Origin: Candidatus Woesearchaeota archaeon
GTDB lineage: Archaea > Nanobdellota > Nanobdellia > Woesearchaeales > GW2011-AR15
Direction of reading: 5' to 3'
NCBI GenBank assembly: GCA_016934775.1
Contig: JAFGSP010000171.1
Span: 1-11,678, forward strand
DNA: 11,678 nucleotides
Positions 5,552 to 11,678 of this stretch are shown one piece after another. The translations under genes and the position numbers were made by a program. The first letter of the stretch is position 1; every line of letters starts with the position of its first letter. A model generated the notes under the pieces. That model was not told the DNA's origin. It was given only the letters and a program-made list of their open reading frames with translations, and did not search any database.

Positions 5552-6169
5552 CTATATTTCAATCCCTTCTTCTAAATATATAAGCAGATCAAGCACCCTT
5601 GAAATATCATGAGAGGCAAATTCAACACGGATGCAGTTTCCAGTGCTTGAAATTTTAGTTGAGTTTGCGTTCTCAATTATTATCACCGGAACGAATTCAG
5701 AAGCGTTCTGGCATGTCAGGATTGGTAACTGGTATATTTCACTTTCAGAAGTTATTCCTTCAAAAAAATATTTTTCTGGCGGAATGTTTTTTCCAAGCTC
5801 AAACCTTAGGTAATCAATATATGTAAGTCCCTGGCTTTCAGGGTCAAACACCAGATAAAATGCCTGGGATTCCCGTATCTTCTCTTTAGATGCGTTGTCA
5901 GCATCAATATAAGAGAGCTGTTCAGGGAGATAGAATGCAGTGAAGGATCTGCTTTCAGATGACACCTCATAGTATTGGAATCCTGAATTATCTACTTTTC
6001 TCATGAAAACATATTCTTTTCCTGAATATTCCGCTGTAAATTTGTTTTCATCATTGTTATTATTCCCGTAATAGATCATCACGCTTCCTATACTGGATAT
6101 CATGAAGATAGACATAAAAATGCCAATCAATATTTTCTTCATCCTATTATCTTTTTTTTTCTTTGCCAT
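5552..6169 (-). CDS. Membrane-anchored protein of unknown function, paralogue of the downstream gene (copy B)
   Basis: Unrecognised 205-residue protein and first gene of a two-gene operon. A basic N-terminus (MAKKKKDNRMKK) precedes one transmembrane segment (about 13-33), then an outer domain. The C-terminal half carries YLVFDPESQG (105-114), LPILTCQNAS (148-157) and GNCIRVEF (177-184), matching the next gene. Cys153 and Cys179 are 26 residues apart, against 27 in the paralogue. ATG 6169 is preferred over the in-frame TTG at 6181: there is no ribosome binding site, but TTTTTAAACT (6200-6191) lies about 27 bp upstream of 6169, the usual distance for a leaderless archaeal message. It is divergent from the asparaginyl-tRNA synthetase gene. 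A role in the cell envelope is inferred from topology only. Confidence 0.72.
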   Translation of the reverse strand: MAKKKKDNRMKKILIGIFMSIFMISSIGSVMIYYGNNNNDENKFTAEYSGKEYVFMRKVDNSGFQYYEVSSESRSFTAFYLPEQLSYIDADNASKEKIRESQAFYLVFDPESQGLTYIDYLRFELGKNIPPEKYFFEGITSESEIYQLPILTCQNASEFVPVIIIENANSTKISSTGNCIRVEFASHDISRVLDLLIYLEEGIEI

Positions 6170-6190
6170 CAAGACACGCAAAACACATTT

Positions 6191-6200
6191 AGTTTAAAAA
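6191..6200 (-). promoter_or_regulatory. TATA box for the membrane-paralogue operon
   Basis: Read on the minus strand this is TTTTTAAACT, centred about 27 bp upstream of ATG 6169, which predicts a leaderless transcript. It is back-to-back with the synthetase promoter within an intergenic gap of 85 bp. Confidence 0.5.
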
Positions 6201-6222
6201 GATTTTGATGTCTGCAAAGTAA

Positions 6223-6230
6223 TTTATATA
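6223..6230 (+). promoter_or_regulatory. TATA box for asparaginyl-tRNA synthetase
   Basis: TTTATATA, preceded by purines at the TFB-recognition position, is centred about 28 bp before ATG 6255. Transcription would start at or next to that codon. The upstream in-frame ATG at 6243 would lie before the predicted transcript start. Confidence 0.55.
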
Positions 6231-6254
6231 AATCTATATCAAATGCTATTTGCT

Positions 6255-7571
6255 ATGGACAATGAATCTTTTATTACTGTTGAAGATGCCATGAAAAAAG
6301 GCACAGGTAAAGTTGGCATAAGAGGCTGGGTATACAGGATTAGGAATTCCAACAAGTTTGTTTTCATTGTCCTTAGGGATGGCACAGATATCATACAATG
6401 CGTTGTGAAGCAGGAGAAATCCCCAAAAATATATGATGAGGCTGTCAAGCTTTCTATGGAGTCTTCAATCAAGCTTTCTGGAGAAATAAAGAAGGAGAAT
6501 AGGGCGCCGACAGGATATGAGCTTGATGTTGAAGAATTAGAAATAGTACAGAACGCAGAGCCGTTTCCTATTACAAAGGATTTTTCAGAAGAGTTCTTGC
6601 TGGATAACAGGCATCTCTGGATAAGGTCAAGGAAGATGAATGCCATCTTTAAGATCAGGCACACAGTTATAGGAGCGATCCATGATTTTTTCAGGAGTCG
6701 CAGCTATTATGAGTTTGAGGCCCCTATTTTCCAGCCTAATGCCTGTGAAGGCGGATCCACTTTATTTGAAGTTAAATATTTTAAAGATAAGGTCTATCTT
6801 TCCCAGTCATGGCAGCTATACGCTGAAGCAGCTGTCTTTTCTTTAGGCAATATCTATAACATGTCACCTACTTTTAGGTCTGAGAAGTCTAAGACTTCAA
6901 GACATCTTGCTGAATTCTGGATGGCTGAAATGGAGGCTGCCTGGATGCATCTTGAAGATGCTGTACAAGTGGCAAAGGACGAGGTTAAGTTTATTGTCAA
7001 AAAAGTACTGGAGAACAACAAGAAAGAGTTGGAGATACTTAAAAGAGATATCTCAACGCTGGAGCCTGCAGCTGATAAGGATTATCCTACAATAACTTAT
7101 ACTGAAGCACTCCGATTGCTAAAAGAGAAAAAAGGGTTGAAGGTAGAATGGGGCAAGGATTTGAGGACAATAGAAGAAGAAAAATTAATGGAGCTTTTTG
7201 ACACCCCTGTTGCTGTGATTGATTATCCCAAAGAAGTAATGGCATTCTACAAGCCAAAGAGGCTTCCAAAGCCAAAAACTACTCCAGGTGATGTAGCACT
7301 GTGCTTTGATATCCTTGCTCCAGAAGGCTATGGCGAGATAGTCGGCGGAAGCGAGAGAGAGACAGATATCAAAGAGCTGAAAAAATATCTTAAGCAGCAG
7401 GGGGAAACCCCCGAGCATTATGATTGGTATCTTGACCTTAGGAAATATGGCTCAGTTCCGCATTCCGGATACGGCCTTGGTGTTGAAAGGGTTGTCAGGT
7501 GGATCTGCGGGCTTGAGAACATTAAGGATGCGATTCCGTTTCCGAGGACAATGCTGAGGAAGAGTCCTTGA
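6255..7571 (+). CDS. asnS: Asparaginyl-tRNA synthetase
   Basis: Class II synthetase that charges tRNA(Asn) with asparagine. The protein has 438 residues, a normal archaeal length. An anticodon-binding OB fold (about 16-100, GKVGIRGWVYRIRNSNKFVF...RDG) is followed by the catalytic domain. Motif 2 is FRSEKSKTSRHLAEFWM (207-223). HLAEFWM is characteristic of asparaginyl enzymes and argues against an aspartyl enzyme. GGSERE (364-369) and motif 3 GYGLGVERVVRWICG (405-419) follow, ending IPFPRT. Just after motif 2 it reads AEMEAAW where family members usually have a proline (EPE). The start at ATG 6255 is chosen because the TATA box lies 28 bp upstream; ATG 6243 would add four residues. Together with GatD in this window it supplies amide aminoacyl-tRNAs: Asn directly, Gln by transamidation. 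Confidence 0.95.
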   Translation: MDNESFITVEDAMKKGTGKVGIRGWVYRIRNSNKFVFIVLRDGTDIIQCVVKQEKSPKIYDEAVKLSMESSIKLSGEIKKENRAPTGYELDVEELEIVQNAEPFPITKDFSEEFLLDNRHLWIRSRKMNAIFKIRHTVIGAIHDFFRSRSYYEFEAPIFQPNACEGGSTLFEVKYFKDKVYLSQSWQLYAEAAVFSLGNIYNMSPTFRSEKSKTSRHLAEFWMAEMEAAWMHLEDAVQVAKDEVKFIVKKVLENNKKELEILKRDISTLEPAADKDYPTITYTEALRLLKEKKGLKVEWGKDLRTIEEEKLMELFDTPVAVIDYPKEVMAFYKPKRLPKPKTTPGDVALCFDILAPEGYGEIVGGSERETDIKELKKYLKQQGETPEHYDWYLDLRKYGSVPHSGYGLGVERVVRWICGLENIKDAIPFPRTMLRKSP

Positions 7572-7585
7572 ACAAAGACAATATA

Positions 7586-7600
7586 TCTTTTCTTTTTTCA
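7586..7600 (+). terminator. Pyrimidine-rich terminator-like tract after asnS
   Basis: TATCTTTTCTTTTTTC follows the asnS stop by about 15 bp and precedes the next promoter. It fits hairpin-independent archaeal termination, though no experimental signal can be inferred. Confidence 0.35.
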
Positions 7601-7613
7601 GAAGGGAAGTAAA

Positions 7614-7622
7614 TTTTATAAA
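7614..7622 (+). promoter_or_regulatory. TATA box for the membrane-anchored hydrolase
   Basis: TTTTATAAA is centred about 27 bp upstream of ATG 7645. No ribosome binding site precedes that ATG, so a leaderless transcript is expected. Confidence 0.55.
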
Positions 7623-7644
7623 CTCCTGTCTAAAAAAAAGTTTC

Positions 7645-8451
7645 ATGAAAAACCTGGAGGGTTTGATTCTGGTAATAATATGCATTATCTTTTTTGGTAT
7701 TGGTCTGCATATTGTTTCAAGCGAGTTTTTGAAACACAGAATCATCATGGATGTCCGATGGCAGGAGCAGGATGTTTCAGGGGAATGGGTTAAGCACGAG
7801 GATCAGATTCAGCTTAATCCATCTGAGACAGCCCTAATTGTCTTGGACATGTGGGATAACCATAGGTGTGTCCCTGCAGCAATAAATGTAAAAAAGTTGG
7901 CTCCGGGACTTAATGAGTTTATATCTGCTGCAAGAGAATCAGGTGTCCAGATTGTCCATTCGCCTTCAGCCACTATGCAGTATTATGAGAATTATTCACA
8001 ATATCGCAGATTGATTGGTTATCCGGATGAGTTTCCTGAAACAAACATTAGCCTGAGTAATTTCTCAGTTTTGGGGGAATGTGTAGAAACATGTGACAAT
8101 ACAACCTGTCCAACATGGAAAAACAGGCAGGTATCAACTATCAGTATCTTTGATAGTGATTTGATTGGAGAAAACAAATCAGTTCTTTGGTATTTTTCTG
8201 AAAAAGGCATTAAGAATATCCTATTGACAGGTGTCCATACAAACAGATGCATCATTGACAGAGAACTCGGGATAAATGGATTGCTCAGGCATAACTTTGC
8301 TGTTTACCTTGTGCGCGATATGACAGACCCATATCATTTTCCGGATGAAGAATCCAATCTAACTCATCAGGATGTTTATGATTTGGTTATTGAATTTATA
8401 GAGAGAACCAGGTGCCCTACTGTTAACAGCAGTGAAATTGTGTTTTCTTAG
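7645..8451 (+). CDS. Membrane-anchored isochorismatase-fold cysteine hydrolase
   Basis: Cysteine hydrolase of the isochorismatase/nicotinamidase-like superfamily, substrate unknown. The 268-residue protein begins with a hydrophobic anchor (about 7-24, LILVIICIIFFGIGLHIV), so the catalytic domain is probably outside the cytoplasm. The nucleophile region is GVHTNRCI (196-203, Cys202), and the first acidic catalytic residue is in ALIVLDMWDNH (Asp68). The lysine of the classical triad is not obvious; Lys159 in the WKNRQ stretch is a candidate. The layout DMWD..., CVPAA.NV..LAP, GVHTN.C, VRDMTD and IE...CPTV matches a bacterial subgroup I know from planctomycete-like proteins, as remembered rather than searched. 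Extra cysteines cluster at 146, 150 and 155. The fold is secure, the activity open. It has its own leaderless promoter and converges on gatD. Confidence 0.85.
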   Translation: MKNLEGLILVIICIIFFGIGLHIVSSEFLKHRIIMDVRWQEQDVSGEWVKHEDQIQLNPSETALIVLDMWDNHRCVPAAINVKKLAPGLNEFISAARESGVQIVHSPSATMQYYENYSQYRRLIGYPDEFPETNISLSNFSVLGECVETCDNTTCPTWKNRQVSTISIFDSDLIGENKSVLWYFSEKGIKNILLTGVHTNRCIIDRELGINGLLRHNFAVYLVRDMTDPYHFPDEESNLTHQDVYDLVIEFIERTRCPTVNSSEIVFS

Positions 8452-8498
8452 ACATGTTTTAAACTTACTCAAATTTATCAAATATCACCTAGAGTTTA

Positions 8499-9800
8499 TT
8501 ACAGGAACATCTCATCCGTCAACCTTTCGTTTATCTCTCCTCTGAGGTTCTTTCCGATAAGCTCAACTACTTCTTTTTTCGGATAATTTGCGAGCAGCCA
8601 TGACAGCTTTACAAGAGCTGTGTTTGCCAGCATATCCTCTCCGGGGATGACCCCTAGCCTAAGAAGGTCTGTGCCCTTGTCATATACATTCATATTCACT
8701 CTCCCGAAGATTGTCTGTGTTGTCATCACCACAATACACCCCGCGTCTATCACAGACTTAATTGCAGGGTATATTTTCTTGTGGATAATACATAACTCAT
8801 TCGGCACCTGTCCTGGAGTGTGGCCAAGGCCAGTGCCTTCTATGACAAGACCTTTATATCCCTTAAAGAATTCGAACTGTTCAGGGAACATGTTCACATG
8901 TATCTTCAGCAGACCAACTTTCTCTTCCATCTTTGGCTTTACAGAAAGATTTCTTTTTGGGTCTTTTTTCGGATAATCCTTTTTCAAAATGCTTATTTTC
9001 TTTGAAGAATAGTCAACTTTTGCTATGACTGAATCATTCACAGGTCTGAACGCATCTCTTCTGGATGAATGCATCTTATATGTCTTGCATGCCGGCAGAA
9101 TAACGCAATTCTTGTCATCCATAGATTCATGCATGCAGATGGCTACTCCTGAAAAATCAGTCTTAGTGATGAACTCCGCAGCGCAGATAAGGTTCATAGC
9201 AGCGTCGCTGCTTCCCCTGTCAGAGCTTCTTTGGGCGCCCACAAAAATTATAGGTACAGGTGTCTCCTCAACAATGAAAGACAATGCTGCAGAAGCTACA
9301 GCGAGGTTATCAGTGCCTATGCCTACAATTATTCCGTCAGCGCCTTTTTTCACTTCTGCTTCAATTGCCTCAGCAATCATACTCATATTCTTGAATCTAA
9401 GGTCGTCAGACCACATCTTTGAAACAAGCCTTGATGAAAAATCTGCAATCTCGGACAATTCAGGGAACATTCCTAGCAGGTCTTCCGGGGTGAATGACGA
9501 ATATACAGCACCAGTCCTGTAATCAACCTTGGAGGCGATTGTTCCACCTGTATGTAGTATAGAAATTCTAGGAAGGCCTTTTTTCTTTACTTTAAGCTTG
9601 CCTGATTTGATATCAGAAGATTTCCCTTTTTTCTCGATTGTAATTTTTTTCACGGTCTTTTTGTCGAGGCCGATATTATATCCGTTTGCAAGCTTGAGGA
9701 CAACAGTATCTTTCTGAGTGTCCAAGGAGGGCATGAGCACTCCTTCAAGAGTCTCGTCTTTTGTTACAACCTTCACAGCATCACCTGGCTTTGCTTTCAT
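8499..9800 (-). CDS. gatD: Glu-tRNA(Gln) amidotransferase subunit D
   Basis: Asparaginase-like glutaminase subunit of the archaeal GatDE enzyme, which converts Glu-tRNA(Gln) to Gln-tRNA(Gln). The 433 residues match the usual GatD length. An N-terminal beta domain (about 1-75, PGDAVKVVTKDETLEGVLMP) distinguishes GatD from plain asparaginases. The asparaginase core shows LHTGGTIAS (82-90, catalytic Thr84), GTD (Thr163, Asp164), GAQRSSDRGSSDAAMNL (188-204), and Lys242 in YKMHSSRRDAF. The usual HGTDT motif reads GIGTDN here, but the catalytic Thr-Asp pair is kept. ATG 9800 has no ribosome binding site; a TATA box about 28 bp upstream suggests a leaderless message. The partner GatE is not in this window. 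The gene converges with the hydrolase gene, 47 bp apart. Confidence 0.95.
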   Translation of the reverse strand: MKAKPGDAVKVVTKDETLEGVLMPSLDTQKDTVVLKLANGYNIGLDKKTVKKITIEKKGKSSDIKSGKLKVKKKGLPRISILHTGGTIASKVDYRTGAVYSSFTPEDLLGMFPELSEIADFSSRLVSKMWSDDLRFKNMSMIAEAIEAEVKKGADGIIVGIGTDNLAVASAALSFIVEETPVPIIFVGAQRSSDRGSSDAAMNLICAAEFITKTDFSGVAICMHESMDDKNCVILPACKTYKMHSSRRDAFRPVNDSVIAKVDYSSKKISILKKDYPKKDPKRNLSVKPKMEEKVGLLKIHVNMFPEQFEFFKGYKGLVIEGTGLGHTPGQVPNELCIIHKKIYPAIKSVIDAGCIVVMTTQTIFGRVNMNVYDKGTDLLRLGVIPGEDMLANTALVKLSWLLANYPKKEVVELIGKNLRGEINERLTDEMFL

Positions 9801-9821
9801 GGAAATAGAAAAAGACAGGCT

Positions 9822-9833
9822 TATTTAATAAAT
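9822..9833 (-). promoter_or_regulatory. TATA box for gatD
   Basis: On the minus strand this reads TTTATTAAATAA, centred about 28 bp before ATG 9800. It shares a 104-bp divergent intergenic region with the pilin operon promoter. Confidence 0.5.
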
Positions 9834-9871
9834 TTTTTGAAAATGATATGTTAGAAAGATAATACAAAAAA

Positions 9872-9879
9872 TTATATAA
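9872..9879 (+). promoter_or_regulatory. TATA box for the pilin-like operon
   Basis: TTATATAA is centred about 29 bp before ATG 9905, predicting a transcript that begins at or within a few bases of the start codon. No later TATA box is apparent before genes two to four, which are packed with 10-bp or overlapping junctions. Confidence 0.55.
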
Positions 9880-9904
9880 AGCCAGCATCAATATTGATTA
9901 CTAG

Positions 9905-10441
9905 ATGAAAAAGAGGTGCAGGGCACAGATAGCTATGGAGTATATTCTTATTGCGTCTCTTTCACTTATGATACTTTTAGGAGGGGCTTATTTTTTCAGG
10001 AACTATGCTCTTGAGTCGAATGATATGGTGCTCCAGAAGAGGCTTGGCGATGTATCTAACCAGATACTTACAAAAGCAAGGAAGATATATTACTACGGCC
10101 CACCGTCAAAATCAGTGCTAAATGTTGAGATGCCGCCTCAGATAGATAGTATGTTTGTGCTGACAACAGCTTCCCAGGACGAATATCATCTGGGGTTTAG
10201 GGTGCTGACTTCTGCAGGTCCAAAAGAATTCATATTTGAATCAGATGTTCCTCTGGAGATTGAAGAGACCATTGATTGCACTACTGTCGGCAGTCCTGAC
10301 TATTGCAGCCAGGGCATCTGCGGATGTACAATTGAAAGGTATTATTCTGCAGGCATCAAGAACCTGAAGGTAGAGGCATCTGACTCATGCAGTATGGGGA
10401 GCTGCATAATTATCGGGGAAATATCACCCCTAATAGAATAG
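9905..10441 (+). CDS. Pilin-like protein with class III signal peptide (first gene of pilin-like operon)
   Basis: Predicted extracellular pilin-like subunit of 178 residues. The N-terminus has a basic stretch, MKKRCRA, then QIAMEYILIASLSLMILLGG (8-27). This matches the archaeal class III prepilin pattern (Q-x-S/A-x-E followed by a hydrophobic helix). Cleavage is expected before Gln8 by a prepilin peptidase of the EppA or PibD type. The body contains a helix (42-61) and a beta-rich C-terminal part. Six cysteines in the last third (125, 134, 139, 141, 162, 167) suggest disulfide cross-linking outside the cell. It heads an operon with its own leaderless promoter; the next gene follows after 10 bp. 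Family level is good. Whether it forms an adhesive pilus or another filament cannot be told. Confidence 0.85.
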   Translation: MKKRCRAQIAMEYILIASLSLMILLGGAYFFRNYALESNDMVLQKRLGDVSNQILTKARKIYYYGPPSKSVLNVEMPPQIDSMFVLTTASQDEYHLGFRVLTSAGPKEFIFESDVPLEIEETIDCTTVGSPDYCSQGICGCTIERYYSAGIKNLKVEASDSCSMGSCIIIGEISPLIE

Positions 10442-10451
10442 GAATGCATTT

Positions 10452-11039
10452 ATGGCCAAATCACAAGTTATAAGCATGGATTTCATAATGGCTTTTGTCA
10501 TATACCTGTTTGCGCTCTCGTTTTTCTTTTTCTCTATGCAGGGCATCCTTGCTACTGGAGCTTCAGCCAGCCTCGATGTTCCCTCAGAGCTCATGTTCGG
10601 CAAGCTGGAGATTGTTGAGAATGAGGATTATGATTTTCTGGATTCTTCAAAAGTCGATGATGCTAAGCTCACAAAATTCATGGAAGATTTCAATCCGAGG
10701 AAGACGTATGATTTCTTTTTTGTAGATTTTGAGGATTTCAGGCAGTTTACCAGGATAGATTACTGCGTCTACCTTGAAAGGATCAATGAGAACAGCACAG
10801 ACATATTGAGGAATGTGGCAGCGAGCAAGGATCATCCTTCCCAGGATTATTCAATCATGGTGACTCCAGAGTTTAAATGCGGCCAGCAGGAAAAGATGCT
10901 TTACCAAGGCATAGCAAACAAAGAATATCCCCGATGCAGTCCCAGTTCAAAATCAGAATCTGTAGTTTTGACAAAACCTGTGCTGTACAAAGGTGAAATA
11001 GTGAACCTAAAAGTGTTGATATGCGCTGAGAAAAGATGA
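10452..11039 (+). CDS. Pilin-like secreted protein (second gene of pilin-like operon)
   Basis: A 195-residue protein with an N-terminal prepilin-like segment: MAKSQVISMD (1-10), then a hydrophobic helix (11-30, FIMAFVIYLFALSFFFFSMQ). It resembles a class III signal with Asp10 in place of the conserved Glu, so peptidase processing before Gln5 is possible but less certain. The rest is a soluble outer domain with four cysteines, at about residues 99, 154, 172 and 191. AGGA at 10440-10443 sits 8 nt before ATG 10452. The stop TGA overlaps the next start (ATGA at 11036-11039), implying coupled translation. It is probably a minor pilin or a filament-assembly partner of the first gene. Annotation rests on N-terminal architecture and operon position only. 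Confidence 0.74.
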   Translation: MAKSQVISMDFIMAFVIYLFALSFFFFSMQGILATGASASLDVPSELMFGKLEIVENEDYDFLDSSKVDDAKLTKFMEDFNPRKTYDFFFVDFEDFRQFTRIDYCVYLERINENSTDILRNVAASKDHPSQDYSIMVTPEFKCGQQEKMLYQGIANKEYPRCSPSSKSESVVLTKPVLYKGEIVNLKVLICAEKR

Positions 11040-11587
11040 TTTCCTTAACAAACTCAAACAAAGGATTCTTTTTTCTTCTTGATGGAGTATTTGCTATCGT
11101 GATACTTGTCATAGGTTTCCTTATATTGTCTTCGCATACATCTGTTGAGACTACAGAGATCCCGCTGAGCATGATTTCGGAGAATGCAGTAAACCTTCTG
11201 TCATCAGTTAAGATAAATGAGCTTTGCGATGAGACATACGCATGCTCCAACCAGAAGCTCAGTGAAATGTGCCCGTCAAATATAAGGAACATGGATCAGA
11301 CTGTGCTTGATTATTTAGGTGAATTGTATGTCGTGAATAAAAAACAAGATGCTGCCCAGGTTTTTAGGAATATCACTTTAGAGAATGATCTTTTCAGGCA
11401 GGACATATTCGGGGTTGAGCTTAGGATAAATGATGAAGTAATATATTTTCAGGGTGGAAAAAAGCAGCAAGCAAAGGACCTTATCTCTGTGAAAAAGGTC
11501 ATTTTCGGGTTTTATGAAGTTCCTCCAACAGGTGAAGTTGTTTTTTGGGGACCTTATCTGGCAGAGGTGGACATATGGCAAAAATAA
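11036..11587 (+). CDS. Pilin-like secreted protein (third gene of pilin-like operon)
   Basis: A 183-residue protein. After MISLTNSNKG the sequence FFFLLDGVFAIVILVIGFLI (11-30) is a hydrophobic helix. Gly10 followed by an acidic residue at position 6 of the putative mature protein resembles a type IV prepilin (Lys-Gly, cleavage, Phe, with Glu normally at +5). The outer domain has three cysteines near 63-80 (LCDETYACSN...EMC) and a beta-rich C-terminal part. It starts in a 4-bp ATGA overlap with gene two, and its last 13 bp overlap the start of the following repeat-coding gene. Three successive small prepilin-like proteins with different N-termini suggest major and minor subunits of one filament. 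That is inferred from order, not from recognised families. Confidence 0.74.
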   Translation: MISLTNSNKGFFFLLDGVFAIVILVIGFLILSSHTSVETTEIPLSMISENAVNLLSSVKINELCDETYACSNQKLSEMCPSNIRNMDQTVLDYLGELYVVNKKQDAAQVFRNITLENDLFRQDIFGVELRINDEVIYFQGGKKQQAKDLISVKKVIFGFYEVPPTGEVVFWGPYLAEVDIWQK

Positions 11588-11678
11588 CTATTTTTGCCAA
11601 ACCAGAAGGTATGTCAAAAGTAGTCACTTTTGCCAAACCAGAAGGTATGTCAAAAGTAGTCACTTTTGCCAAACCAGA
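11575..11678 (+). CDS. Partial gene: protein beginning with 12-residue tandem repeats
   Basis: The open frame starts at ATG 11575, inside the end of the third pilin-like gene. GAGGTGG (11564-11570) lies 4 nt upstream as a ribosome binding site. It runs to the window edge without a stop. The 34 full codons read MAKITIFAKPEG, MSKVVTFAKPEG, then MSKVVTFAKP. These are three 12-residue units, each starting with Met: the first diverged, the second and third identical. A unit of hydrophobic alternation (VVTFA) followed by the turn-forming KPEG suggests a beta-strand/turn repeat. There is no signal peptide at the start. The total length and any downstream domain are unseen. Assembly error at a contig end is a serious alternative. 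Confidence 0.5.
   Translation, partial: MAKITIFAKPEGMSKVVTFAKPEGMSKVVTFAKP
11575..11678 (+). repeat. 36-bp tandem repeat, last two copies identical
   Basis: The period is exactly 36 bp. Unit 1 (11575-11610) differs from unit 2 (11611-11646) at six positions, all in its first 21 bases. Unit 3 (11647-11678) is identical to unit 2 for the 32 bases visible. From 11592 onward the sequence repeats without a single difference. The length is a multiple of three, so the coding frame is preserved. A diverged edge unit beside identical inner units is the usual appearance of an expanding tandem array. Confidence 0.9.

Noticed and set aside
6243..6254. Earlier ATG for asnS
   Set aside because: It is only about 16 bp from the TATA box centre, so it would lie upstream of the predicted transcript start.
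9025..9522. 165-codon open frame on the plus strand opposite gatD
   Set aside because: It lies entirely antisense to a well-conserved enzyme, has no family resemblance, and reads as a shadow of the gatD codon pattern.
11592..11678. CRISPR array (36-bp repeat)
   Set aside because: The copies abut directly with no spacers, keep a coding frame and contain no unique sequence between them, so this is a tandem coding repeat.

Overview
The window looks like part of a small archaeal genome. The evidence is archaeal RPA, RadA, a TRAM-domain protein, archaeal-type asparaginyl-tRNA synthetase, GatD (the archaeal Glu-tRNA(Gln) amidotransferase subunit), class III (archaeal) prepilin signal peptides, and TATA boxes about 27 bp upstream of start codons that have no ribosome binding site. 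The gene mix and low-to-moderate GC suggest a DPANN archaeon (Woesearchaeota/Pacearchaeota-like). That placement is an impression, not a demonstrated assignment.

Layout. (1) 71-3806 is a DNA replication/recombination block: RPA with a long acidic tail, an unrecognised convergent gene (1521-2027, minus), a 468-bp non-coding region, a 91-residue conserved-looking small protein, and RadA. (2) 3907-4849 holds a TRAM-domain protein with an acidic tail and the RNA 2',3'-cyclic phosphodiesterase ThpR. (3) 4821-6169 (minus) is a two-gene operon of membrane-anchored proteins that appear to be diverged paralogues sharing a Cys-Cys module. (4) 6255-9800 holds AsnRS, a membrane-anchored isochorismatase-fold cysteine hydrolase, and convergent GatD. 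AsnRS and GatD both serve amide aminoacyl-tRNA formation. (5) 9905-11678 is a tightly packed operon of three pilin-like proteins, followed by the start of a gene whose first 34 codons are a 12-residue tandem repeat. The window ends inside that repeat.

The most interesting stretch is the non-coding region 2028-2495. It carries an AT-rich segment, a series of perfect inverted repeats, and four same-orientation copies of a CACTGG-type motif. Two of these are TCCACTGGACA, whose palindromic core resembles the archaeal Orc1/Cdc6 origin recognition box. A TATA box follows, and then a roughly 95-nt leader with two hairpins and a CCCTCCC element that can pair with the Shine-Dalgarno sequence of the downstream small gene. 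The region could be a replication origin, a regulated promoter with a structured leader, or both. This reading is inference from sequence alone.

The other leads are the perfect 36-bp coding repeat at the right edge, the tandem membrane paralogue pair, and the small protein lying between RPA and RadA.
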